The position numbers and the translations under genes are program-made. A model generated the notes under the pieces. The model worked only from the letters and a program-made list of their open reading frames with translations. It was not told the DNA's origin and ran no database searches. Shown in pieces: positions 1 through 8,442 of a stretch of DNA of 64,000 nt. The DNA is taken from contig NZ_CAMFKM010000006.1 in the NCBI RefSeq assembly GCF_945957355.1, positions 1 to 64,000 of the forward strand, given 5' to 3'. Position 1 is the stretch's first letter. Each line of letters opens with the position of its first letter. This DNA is from an uncultured Reyranella sp. (lineage in GTDB: Bacteria; Pseudomonadota; Alphaproteobacteria; Reyranellales; Reyranellaceae).

Positions 1-588
1 TCAAAATCACCCAAGGACTCTGGCATCAGCTGGATGAGAGACTGGGCTCACAGCAGCGTCATAGGCTTTGTCGGCGATAACCTGATGGGCTGGAAGGCCG
101 CGAATCAAGTCGCATGCCGGTGCCATATCGTTTTGTTGCGCCGGTCCGAGCGCGAAGCGGACCGGCAGGCCGAGCGTATCGACTACCGCGTGGATGCTGC
201 CGAAGCCCCCCCCCCGCGCGAGCGCCCGAGAGCCTGGGCTTGCGGCCCCCCCCTTTTACGCCGCCCGCTGGCGGCTCGCGCATTGGCGCGTATCACAAGT
301 GGCGTCGATCGAGAGCCATTCCAGATCGCGATCTGCCCGCGACGGCCTCGAATATTCGATAAATGACACCGGCCTCGATCCATCGATAGTACGCCGCTTG
401 GCCGTCTGGTAGGGACCAAACCGATCTTCAGGGAGGTCGCGCCAACGGGCCCCAGAGAACGCCACCCACAGCACTGCATCCTGAAAACGACGACCATCAC
501 TGCGTGGACCGCGCTTACCCTTGCGACCGCCAGGCACGAACCGCTCCAGTCGTGCCCACTGATCGTCCCTCAACACTTCGCCTTCCAC
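1..588 (-). pseudogene. IS5-family transposase, frameshifted and cut by the window edge
   Basis: The minus strand starts at 588 with an IS5 (IS427-like) N-terminus: LRDDQWARLERFVPG, then FQDAVLWVAFSGARWRDLPE. Later parts of the same protein lie in other frames: GGGPQAQALGRSRGG-type text, then the RYGTGMRLDSRPSSPSGY region equivalent to the usual 'PACDLIRGLPA..VIADKAYD' block. At least two frame changes are needed. Two long C runs, C10 at 206-215 and C8 at 246-253, sit where frames change, so slippage or sequencing error may explain some of them. The 3' end lies beyond base 1. No intact DDE domain can be assembled. This is an insertion-sequence relic at the left edge of the island. Confidence 0.75.
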
Positions 589-590
589 GC

Positions 591-896
591 CAGCCTCTCC
601 AAAAGCCAGCGTTGAATCAGAATTGCCGTCCGAAGGCTATCCTCAAATTGTCACCACAGCCTAGTGATTTACGGCGTGGACAAAAGGTCGAGCCTGCGTC
701 GCATGGCGATTATCTTGTATGCAAACGAAATAGAGTCGTTTGGGCCGTCATTTCGAAGCTTCGGGCAACCCCACTTCTTTTCGTTACTTACCACGGAGCA
801 AAGGATAGTTCCCACAATTTTCCTCCCGACAGCGTCGCCCGTGATCTATCCGTTATCCTGAGAAGTCAGTCAGGCACCCTGATCGCAAATCACCGT
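591..896. other. intergenic, no feature seen
   Basis: About 300 bases between the IS5 relic and the stop codon of the DUF4407 fusion gene. Short open frames on the plus strand have no recognisable protein features. No clear hairpin-plus-T-run terminator was found. Confidence 0.4.
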
Positions 897-3026
897 CTAG
901 ATAGGCTCCGATCCCCGAAAGCTACGGCTAGAGCTTTGCTTGTGCGCGAAATGCCGTATATCCGTATCGCCCATCGCGTAGACCTGTGCGATCTCCCTGA
1001 AGCCGAGCTCCTGCAGCTTGATGATCAAGGCTCTTTGCGACGGCAAATCCCGCACTTCGCCAAATCGCGACAGATCAATGATTAGATGGTCAAAAAAGCG
1101 TAAAGACCAGATAACATTGTCGATCGCTTCCATCATCAGATTGCTGGTGACGTTGGTGGAGACGAACACAGCCTCACCGCTGATATCGGTCCGGTCGAGC
1201 TGGAAGACATTCGGGAAGAAACCACGGAGCAGAGACAGTTGGGTGGTATTGAAACCTTGTCGCGACATCTCGGCAGTCAGCGCAGTAGCCGCTTCGTAGC
1301 GACCCGCATCAGACTCGAAACCTACTGTTCGAAATCCGCTCACGGCTAGGCACAGGCTGAGTTCACCGAAGCCTATGCCAAGCTCGAAAAACCGCGCCTG
1401 CCTCAGAAAATGAGCGCGGCTGTAGTCAACAATCGCCATGTCGGATGCGACGAATAGCGGGCCGTTTGGCAACCTCGTCGTGTAATAATCACCTGCGGCG
1501 CGTCTATGGTCGGGGCTTGCCTCGACCCATTTCATCAGCCAGGCGATTGCGGCCTGTTCAAATGAGCCAAAGTCGGAGCGTGGCAAGGGCTCAGGTGGGG
1601 GACTCGGCCGTGGCGACGCCAGAGCCTTTGACTGGGGCACGTCGAGCCCTGGCGACGTGGCATTTGTACCGACAACGAGTCGAGAATTGTCCGATTGGCT
1701 CACGCCAACAACGTTGATGACGCCGAAAGGGGCAATGTTGGCGCGATCGTCGATCTCGCGAAAGGCATCCCTCTGTCCTAGAGCGACAGCCGTCCTGATC
1801 CTGGCCGAGTACACCGTAGGCGGGGCAAACAAGATTTTGGCCAGAACCGGCGCCAGCTCGAGAAACGCGATGAAGGCCTTGATTAGATATGACATCTGCG
1901 TGAATGCTGACCCTCTCACTGGATCGTGGCGGAGCTCATCCATAACGCCCAAGCGAATGATGGGATCGTCACGCAAAGGGCGGTACACTCCATCTCGCCT
2001 CAGCTGCGCTTCATAGTCAGCAACTAGAGCAGGTCTCCGAGCTTCGAAGGCGGCCAACTCGGCACGCAGCGTCTCAAGTTCCTTGTGCCGGGTATTGACG
2101 ACCTCACCTTCAGCTCGCCGCTTGGCAAGCTCGCTGGCCTTACCATCCAATTCGGTCGCTCTGGCGCGAAGAGTGTCAGCCTCCCTACGCAGCTTGTCGT
2201 TGGCGTCACGTATCTCGCGAACTGTAACAACCAGATTGTAGCAAAGGCTTGGCGCTTCGCAGCCAGGTCGACCTGTGCGATAGGGCTTGTCCTTGAGTCC
2301 ATAACGCTCTGCGTAAATGTCCTCATTCAAAGCCCTTATCCGTTTTTCGTTGTCTGTGAGCGTGCTGTCGATTGTCGCAATCCGGCTGCGTGCGTCCGCA
2401 GAATCCCGCCGGAGGAGATCGTACTCATCCTGATCGATATGAGAGGCGAAGCCCCTTTGCAGCACGGCTAGCTCGCCTTCCAATCGGCTGACGACGGCAC
2501 GCTGCGCAGTGCCTTTCTCATCGAGGCCTTTTTCGAAATCGGCGACCCTTTGGCGGTACGGGGCATTTTGGGAAAAGTTATCGACAGCCATCCTTTCACG
2601 AATGGCCCCGTCAAACACGGCAAGCTCAGCAAATACCGACAGCGTGTAGGCTATGGCGAGTGAGATGAGCAGACGAAACGACAACCTCCAGAAGGGTCGC
2701 GCAAAAGCCACCAAGCGGCGCCATGACGTACTGTGATCACGATCGAACCCACGCGCTTCGTGAAGCAAAGAGACCGTGAACCAATCGAACTGAAACAACG
2801 CACGATCGAACGTCGTGACGACAGCTGCAACCATGAAGGCCACGAAGAGACGAGCATAGATTTCGCCGAGGAAATAGCCGATCGAGTAGTAGGCGAGGCC
2901 AAACACCACGACGAAGTTCAGGAGCAGGGAAAATCCGAGCTGGGCCGCCCACACCCGATCGGTGGCCGGGCAGTCTTCCAGCATTACTGGGTCCACACCG
3001 GCGATCTTGCAAAAAACTGCCCGCAC
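897..3026 (-). CDS. DUF4407-like membrane protein fused to a methyltransferase-like domain
   Basis: About 709 residues. The N-terminus (FCKIAGVDPVMLEDCP, then two hydrophobic segments at about residues 25-75) matches the start of DUF4407 membrane proteins. A third hydrophobic stretch follows at about 115-135, then a long coiled coil rich in E, R and A at about 160-340, and a last membrane segment near 405-430. After a Pro-rich linker (PRPSPPPEPLPR) comes a Rossmann-like domain at about 490-700 with FFELGIGFGELSL, GFESDAGRYE and LIIDLSRFGEVRD. That domain recurs in three other proteins of this window. The GTG start at 3026 is chosen because GGAGGAG lies 7 bases upstream and the DUF4407 match begins there; an in-frame start at 3101 adds 25 unlikely residues. 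It probably sits in the inner membrane with the catalytic-like domain in the cytoplasm. The function of either half is unknown. Confidence 0.75.
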   Translation of the reverse strand: MRAVFCKIAGVDPVMLEDCPATDRVWAAQLGFSLLLNFVVVFGLAYYSIGYFLGEIYARLFVAFMVAAVVTTFDRALFQFDWFTVSLLHEARGFDRDHSTSWRRLVAFARPFWRLSFRLLISLAIAYTLSVFAELAVFDGAIRERMAVDNFSQNAPYRQRVADFEKGLDEKGTAQRAVVSRLEGELAVLQRGFASHIDQDEYDLLRRDSADARSRIATIDSTLTDNEKRIRALNEDIYAERYGLKDKPYRTGRPGCEAPSLCYNLVVTVREIRDANDKLRREADTLRARATELDGKASELAKRRAEGEVVNTRHKELETLRAELAAFEARRPALVADYEAQLRRDGVYRPLRDDPIIRLGVMDELRHDPVRGSAFTQMSYLIKAFIAFLELAPVLAKILFAPPTVYSARIRTAVALGQRDAFREIDDRANIAPFGVINVVGVSQSDNSRLVVGTNATSPGLDVPQSKALASPRPSPPPEPLPRSDFGSFEQAAIAWLMKWVEASPDHRRAAGDYYTTRLPNGPLFVASDMAIVDYSRAHFLRQARFFELGIGFGELSLCLAVSGFRTVGFESDAGRYEAATALTAEMSRQGFNTTQLSLLRGFFPNVFQLDRTDISGEAVFVSTNVTSNLMMEAIDNVIWSLRFFDHLIIDLSRFGEVRDLPSQRALIIKLQELGFREIAQVYAMGDTDIRHFAHKQSSSRSFRGSEPI

Positions 3027-3333
3027 TCTCCCGCTCCTCCATCCTTCCTCACCAACAGGCGGACCTTCGGCTTGAGCACATCTGCTGGAGGGACCTCTCA
3101 TAACGGCAAGCGTTCGGAACGGCCCTCTTGGTCATGCCCTTCTTATCGGTCAATCGGCCACAAGCTCCACTATCCACCAGAGACTACGCTCCGGATGAGC
3201 CTGCCGCGCCCTCATCGGAATTTGAATTGCAGCGTTGAGCACGCCGGCGCGATATCCACACCGTCCCTGGTCATTCCCGGCGAGCGGTGCCGGCCCGTGC
3301 GCGTCCAAAGTGCGGGGCTCGGGGAGTAGTGTA

Positions 3334-3390
3334 ATTGGAGAACAGCTCAGTCAACGGGGTTAGTCCAGGTTCGAATCCTGATTCTCCAGT
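3334..3390 (+). other. tRNA-like remnant (acceptor and T arm, no anticodon arm)
   Basis: A 9-base stem (3334-3342 with 3382-3390, one G-U pair) encloses AGCTCAGTCAACGGGGTTAG, which resembles a D arm, and CCAGGTTCGAATCCTG, an almost canonical T arm with TTCGAAT loop. The whole is only about 57 bases, too short for a tRNA, and no anticodon stem-loop can be drawn. It is best read as a deleted tRNA or the tRNA end left at an old integration site. It lies between the DUF4407 fusion gene and glmS. Confidence 0.4.
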
Positions 3391-3438
3391 CAGTTCAGGG
3401 CAACCCGTCGCATTCATTCTGCTATTGTCTTGCATTTC

Positions 3439-5262
3439 CTACTCCACGGTCACGCTCTTGGCGAGGTTGCGTGGCTGGTCGACATCGGTGCCTTTGGCTA
3501 CGGCGGTGTGATAGGCCAGTAGCTGTACCGGAACGCTGTAGAGGATCGGCGCTACCACCGGATCGATCTTGGGTAGGCTGATCGACGCGGCAGCCTGGGC
3601 GCCCAGGCGCGCGTTGCCCGCAGCATCGCTCAGCAGCACCAGTTTGCCGCCGCGGGCCTTCACCTGCTCGAAGTTCGAGGCGATCTTGTCAAACAGCGCG
3701 TCGCTCGGTGCCACGACGACGACGGGAACGGCCTCGTCGATCAGCGCGATCGGACCGTGCTTCATCTCGCCGCCGGCATAGCCTTCAGCGTGAATGTAGG
3801 AGATCTCCTTGAGCTTCAACGCGCCTTCCAGAGCGATCGGAAAGGACAGGCCGCGTCCGAGATAGAGAACGTCGCGCGCCTGCGAGAGGACATCCTCCGC
3901 GATGCGCTTGTACTGCTCTTCCATGTTCAGCGCTTCGTTGACATGCGCCGGCAACTCGATCAGGGCGTTGGCCAGTTGCGCCTCGTGATCTTTGGCCAAA
4001 GCGCCACGTGCCCGCCCCGCATCGATCGCCGCAGCGAGCAGCACGGCGAGCTGTGTCGTGAAGGCCTTGGTCGAAGCGACGCCGATTTCCGGCCCCGCCA
4101 GTGTCGGCAGCACGACATGCGATTCGCGCGCGATGGCGCTTTCCGGGACATTGACCACCGACAGGATCGTCTGTTTGTGAGCCTTGGCATAGCGAAGCGC
4201 CGCCAGCGTATCGATGGTCTCACCTGACTGGGAGATGGCGATGCATACGCCGCCATCCGGCAAGGGCGGCTCGCGGTAACGCAGCTCCGATGCAACCTCG
4301 ACTTCGACTGGCAGGCGCGCCAGCTTCTCGAACCAGTACTTTGCCACCATGCCGGCGAAGCAGGCCGTGCCGCAGGCGGTGATGGTTAGCCGCGGGACCT
4401 TGGCCCACTCGAACGGCAGTGCCGGTAGACTGACCGAGCGAGTTGTGGGATCGAGATAGGTGTGCAACGTGTCGCCGATCACGCCGGGCTGTTCGTAGAT
4501 CTCCTTCAGCATGAAATGGCGGTGATTACCCTTGCCCATCATGGCACCCGAGATGCCGCTCTGGCGAATCTCCCGTCGCACTTCCTTGTCGCCCTGGAAG
4601 ATCCTGGCGCTGTTGGCATCAAGCACGACCCAGTCGTCCTCCTCAAGATAGGTGACGCACTTGGTAAACGGGGCCAGAGCCAATGCATCAGTGCCGATGT
4701 ACATCTCCCCTTCGCCGTAGCCCACCGCCAGCGAACTGCCGCGCCGGGCGCCGATAAGCGTATCGTGGCGACCGCTGAACAGAGCAACGAGGGCGAAGGC
4801 GCCGCGCAGGCGCTCCATCGCTTCGGCCATTGCCTTTTCCGGCGGCCACTGACGCTCCAGATAGGAGGTGAGCAGCTGGGCCACGACTTCGGTATCGGTA
4901 TCGCTGTCAAAACGACGTCCGTCGGCCAGCAGTTCGTCCTTGAGTTCCTGGAAATTCTCGATGATGCCGTTGTGCACGACAGCGACACGCTCCGTGGCGA
5001 TCGGATGGGCATTACGCTCCGAGGGCTGGCCGTGGGTCGCCCAGCGCGTGTGGCCGATGCCAATCGTGCCGGCCAGAGGCTCGGCGCCGAGCCGCGCCTC
5101 GAGGTTGACAAGCTTGCCTTCGGCGCGCCGGCGATCGATGTGCCCGTTGACGAGAGTGGCGACGCCGGCCGAGTCATAGCCGCGGTACTCAAGGCGCTTC
5201 AGCGCCTCAACCAGCAAGGGTGTGACCGGTGCCTTGCCGATGATGCCAATGATGCCGCACAT
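3439..5262 (-). CDS. glmS: glutamine--fructose-6-phosphate aminotransferase (isomerizing)
   Basis: GlmS makes glucosamine-6-phosphate from fructose-6-phosphate and glutamine, the entry to UDP-GlcNAc for peptidoglycan, LPS and this locus. The protein starts MCGIIGIIGKAP, giving the N-terminal Cys nucleophile of class II glutamine amidotransferases. GHTRWATHGQP and HNGIIENF follow in the glutaminase half. Two SIS domains follow (TACGTACFAGMV, SQSGETIDTLAAL, ASTKAFTTQL), ending PRNLAKSVTVE as in family members. From this start it has 607 residues, very close to the E. coli enzyme. The frame stays open for 25 codons further upstream, but Cys must follow the initiator, so ATG at 5262 is chosen. 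No glmU is adjacent. No glmS ribozyme was seen upstream. Confidence 0.97.
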   Translation of the reverse strand: MCGIIGIIGKAPVTPLLVEALKRLEYRGYDSAGVATLVNGHIDRRRAEGKLVNLEARLGAEPLAGTIGIGHTRWATHGQPSERNAHPIATERVAVVHNGIIENFQELKDELLADGRRFDSDTDTEVVAQLLTSYLERQWPPEKAMAEAMERLRGAFALVALFSGRHDTLIGARRGSSLAVGYGEGEMYIGTDALALAPFTKCVTYLEEDDWVVLDANSARIFQGDKEVRREIRQSGISGAMMGKGNHRHFMLKEIYEQPGVIGDTLHTYLDPTTRSVSLPALPFEWAKVPRLTITACGTACFAGMVAKYWFEKLARLPVEVEVASELRYREPPLPDGGVCIAISQSGETIDTLAALRYAKAHKQTILSVVNVPESAIARESHVVLPTLAGPEIGVASTKAFTTQLAVLLAAAIDAGRARGALAKDHEAQLANALIELPAHVNEALNMEEQYKRIAEDVLSQARDVLYLGRGLSFPIALEGALKLKEISYIHAEGYAGGEMKHGPIALIDEAVPVVVVAPSDALFDKIASNFEQVKARGGKLVLLSDAAGNARLGAQAAASISLPKIDPVVAPILYSVPVQLLAYHTAVAKGTDVDQPRNLAKSVTVE

Positions 5263-5799
5263 CTTCCCATCCCCCAGTCCCGCTGCACGGGCAGCTCTTA
5301 CGCACCTGATAGCTACCACAAGTGTGACATTCGCCATACCGCAGCAACTTCAGGCCCGGAGCATCCCTTTCCGGCCGTGCCCGGAGCCAACGTGCCCCCG
5401 CTTAGGTTGGGACAGCGACATAGGGTCACTCCAGGCATCTACCATAGTGTCTGGCCTCCAAAAACCCCGCAGAGTTGCGTCCATTACGTTCAACGCGGCA
5501 ATGATCGGGACCGAAGAAGACCGCACTGACGGCCACTCTGAAGTGGCACTTTCGGCCCCCGCCATGTGGGAAAAGTGGCTCGGCATATGGACCGCAACTC
5601 TGGGGGAGATCGACAACCGCCTCAGTGTGCCGCGCAGTCTGGCGCACGTCCCAAGTGCTGTCCGGCAGATCGCAGTCAACCGAACCTCAATTTATTTCGG
5701 CTTTTGAGATGGATAATAACAATATCGAATTTGATCAAATATTCCACCTGATAACGACGAGTCTGTGCGTTATAACCCTGCCACATTCTGGGGATGGGC
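5263..5799. other. divergent intergenic region between glmS and wecB
   Basis: About 540 bases that must hold the promoters of both flanking genes. The last 110 bases before wecB are AT-rich (for example GATAATAACAATAT around 5711-5724), unlike the GC-rich half next to glmS. Short open frames on both strands show no recognisable protein motifs. I could not place -35 and -10 boxes with confidence. Confidence 0.4.
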
Positions 5800-6900
5800 A
5801 TGAAATCAATCCATTTAATAGCGGGCGCGCGGCCGAATTTCATGAAAGTCGCTCCGCTCTGGCATGCACTCAACAAGGAAACCTGGTGCAAGCCCGTGCT
5901 TGTGCACACAGGGCAGCATTATGACGCGATGATGTCGGACGTCTTCTTTTCGGACTTGGGGTTGCCGGCGCCCGACTTTCATCTGGGGGTCGGCAGTGGT
6001 AGCCACGCGCAACAAACGGCGGCTGTCATGACGGCCTACGAAGAGCTTTGCCGGCAGACCGCACCAGACAATGTCGTTGTGGTTGGCGATGTCAATTCGA
6101 CCATGGCCTGCGCCATCGCCGCCAAGAAACTCCACCTTCAGGTCTCTCACCTGGAGGCTGGGTTGCGAAGTTTCGATCGGACGATGCCGGAGGAGATCAA
6201 TCGGTTGCTGACGGATGCGATTTCCGACCTGTTGTGGACGCCCTCGCCCGATGCCGACGAGAACCTTGCTCGTGAGGGAATTCCGGCCAGCCGGATCGAC
6301 CGGGTTGGCAACATCATGATCGATAGCCTGGTCATGATGCAGGGCGCTATCGAAAAAGCCGAGATCGCCAAGCGTTTGGGCCTAGAGAAGAAGAACTACG
6401 GCGTAGTCACTCTTCACCGCCCAATCAACGTCGACACAGTGGATGCGTTGGATGCAGCCTTGTCGGCTATTATAGAGGTATCATCCTCCCTGCCGCTCGT
6501 CTTCCCCATGCACCCACGCACGAAGGCTCGGGTGGAGGAATTTGGACTGACCAAGAAGCTTCAACAAGCGGCGACGGTTAAGGTCTGCAGCCCCCTTGGC
6601 TACGTCGATTTCATGAGCCTCCTTTCGGATTGTGCGTTGGTGATCACCGACTCCGGCGGCATCCAAGAGGAGACCTGCTATCTCGGAATTCCCTGCATCA
6701 CTGTGCGTGAATCGACTGAAAGACCGGTGACGGTTGCCTCGGGCTCCAACCGATTGGCTCAAATGACGGACCTTACGAACCTTGCTCCCCAAGTCGTAAG
6801 CGCCTGGAAGAGTGGCCATGCTGGTCGTACCATTCCGGACCGCTGGGACGGCAAAACTGCTGACCGAATTGTCGCGTCGCTCAAGCGTGCTCTGAGTTGA
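5800..6900 (+). CDS. wecB: UDP-N-acetylglucosamine 2-epimerase (non-hydrolysing)
   Basis: It interconverts UDP-GlcNAc and UDP-ManNAc, or acts on a related amino-uronate as WbpI does. Family motifs run through the chain: AGARPNFMKVAPLWHAL at the start, HTGQHYD, VVGDVNSTMACAIAAKKL, HLEAGLRSFDRTMPEEINR, VTLHRPINVD and ITDSGGIQEETCYLGIPC with TERPVTV. Length, about 366 residues, is normal. ATG at 5800 is preferred: GGGG lies 6 bases upstream and the protein then begins MKSIHLIAGARPNF like its relatives; ATG at 5794 is the alternative. It converges on the next gene with only 4 bases between stops. With WbpA at 42-43 kb it could supply ManNAcA-type sugars. Confidence 0.93.
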   Translation: MKSIHLIAGARPNFMKVAPLWHALNKETWCKPVLVHTGQHYDAMMSDVFFSDLGLPAPDFHLGVGSGSHAQQTAAVMTAYEELCRQTAPDNVVVVGDVNSTMACAIAAKKLHLQVSHLEAGLRSFDRTMPEEINRLLTDAISDLLWTPSPDADENLAREGIPASRIDRVGNIMIDSLVMMQGAIEKAEIAKRLGLEKKNYGVVTLHRPINVDTVDALDAALSAIIEVSSSLPLVFPMHPRTKARVEEFGLTKKLQQAATVKVCSPLGYVDFMSLLSDCALVITDSGGIQEETCYLGIPCITVRESTERPVTVASGSNRLAQMTDLTNLAPQVVSAWKSGHAGRTIPDRWDGKTADRIVASLKRALS

Positions 6901-6904
6901 TCTT

Positions 6905-8230
6905 TTACTTGTCTACGGCACCGTTTGTAGAGCCATCTTGCGCGGGGGCTCGGAACCTATCGGACCGCCCCCAAAAAAGACCTAGCACAATGTCGGGTGT
7001 CGATGGCCCAAACTGCTTCGTACGCTCAGCGCACAACTCCAAATATCTGGGCTCCAAGTGTCGAAGTGCACAATAATACGCAGTGCAATACGTAATACTG
7101 CGCATCCGCCCCAGCGCCGTCGTCGGCCTGGCGCACATTTCGTCGTCGCGTGCCTCATGCCCTGCCATTATTGTCTTGATATCATCGACGGCAAGGACGC
7201 CCAGATCAGACGTCCTTAGAACGATATCGATGGCGCGAGCTTCAAGCCCGAGATGCGCTGTACAGCTTTCACCCGACCCTGTCTTGGAATTGCATGAAAC
7301 AGGGCCCGTGAGATCCGTTGTTTGCGCACGGCTTACATAAGTACCCTGGGTCGGGTGGTCGCGCATCGTCTGCACGCCATAGTACCCGAGGTTGGGCGCT
7401 GGCTTCCCGTCGATCATCCGACGAACTTCGGCTAATTCGGCCCTTATCACCGCCTTGAGGCGTTCGCGATACTTTGGCTCGCCGGTGATACGCGCGAGCA
7501 ACGCGATTGGTACAGCCATAAGCATGTTGACATTCTTGACATGCCATCCGCGATCACACGGTCCGATGGTCTTGAAATAGAAGAAACCGCCGTCGCTGTT
7601 GCGCTCGCCGACATTCCAAGTATCATCAATCATGCGACGCGTAGCTTCAAGATACGAGGGTATTCCGGTGACTTCGTAAAGCTCCAACAGAAAGTGGCCG
7701 ATTCGCGCATTGTCATACATCTCGTCGTCGTAGGGCTTGTTCTTCTCGAGCGAACAACCAACAGCGAACGTCGTGTTGCTCCCATCACCTGGCTGACTCT
7801 GACTCCCTTCAATCTTCGACCAGTACCGCCCCCAGCCGTAAGTCCCGTTATGGTTCATATCCGGATAGCCAACGATCGTGTCGGCCGCTTTCCTAGCCTT
7901 GTCCAGATAGAGCTGGTTGTTTGTCGCTAGGAAAGCCTCAAGTAGCACTTGGCCGGTGACTGCTACAGTCGAGGCGGCTCTCTCACTGGAGGCAGCTTGC
8001 GGCGCATACACATTTGCGATCCTTGAGTACCTCGCGGCACCAGAAAGCGCTCTTTCGCGCAATTCCGCTTCGGTAGCGTCCACACTTTCAGCGGTCGCGC
8101 TATAGGTAGCCAGAGCGGAGAGCACAACAGTAATCGTTGCCACTAAGCCCCAGCTATGGTGGTGCCATTTCCATCGGGCGCGTCGTTCTGCGCCTCCAAT
8201 CAACGTCTCATAGACGATCCGCTTCCACAT
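6905..8230 (-). CDS. exported alpha/alpha-barrel-like protein, possible glycan-active enzyme
   Basis: 441 residues. A basic N-terminus is followed by one hydrophobic segment (LVATITVVLSALATYSATA, about residues 29-47), so it is secreted or membrane-anchored. The rest is alpha-helical with regularly spaced W, Y and G motifs (YLDKARKAADTIVGYPD, YGWGRYW, ARIGHFLLELYEVTG, YLEATRRMIDDTW, NMLMAVPIALLARITGEPKY), as in six-hairpin glycosidases, C5-epimerases and lyases. No specific family or catalytic residue can be named. It precedes the minus-strand heparinase-like gene's end by about 210 bases and may act on the same polymer. A Shine-Dalgarno-like AGGTGAG lies about 10 bases before the ATG. Confidence 0.6.
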   Translation of the reverse strand: MWKRIVYETLIGGAERRARWKWHHHSWGLVATITVVLSALATYSATAESVDATEAELRERALSGAARYSRIANVYAPQAASSERAASTVAVTGQVLLEAFLATNNQLYLDKARKAADTIVGYPDMNHNGTYGWGRYWSKIEGSQSQPGDGSNTTFAVGCSLEKNKPYDDEMYDNARIGHFLLELYEVTGIPSYLEATRRMIDDTWNVGERNSDGGFFYFKTIGPCDRGWHVKNVNMLMAVPIALLARITGEPKYRERLKAVIRAELAEVRRMIDGKPAPNLGYYGVQTMRDHPTQGTYVSRAQTTDLTGPVSCNSKTGSGESCTAHLGLEARAIDIVLRTSDLGVLAVDDIKTIMAGHEARDDEMCARPTTALGRMRSITYCTAYYCALRHLEPRYLELCAERTKQFGPSTPDIVLGLFWGRSDRFRAPAQDGSTNGAVDK

Positions 8231-8442
8231 GGTATTGGCTCACCTACCTCACGCTCCCCAAGTACAAGCAGTCTATTACGCCGACCTTGTTCTTTTGGCG
8301 TTGCTGAGCAATCACACACTTCGCTCATCGCTCAGCAAACACAAACGGCTCCGCCTCTTCAGTGCTCCTTACACGGGTTCGCCAAGCGACCTTAGCGTCG
8401 ACACATTTATTGGATTTCGAACCTAGATAGCTAACGAACGAG

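Noticed and set aside
3334..3390. A functional tRNA gene
   Set aside because: Too short and without an anticodon arm; kept only as a remnant.
5263..5438. glmS ribozyme or other riboswitch upstream of glmS
   Set aside because: No matching conserved core could be read in the leader, and glmS ribozymes are mostly from Gram-positive bacteria.
4462..5529. A 355-codon plus-strand open frame across glmS
   Set aside because: Antisense to glmS, whose motifs are unmistakable; no ribosome-binding site or domain.
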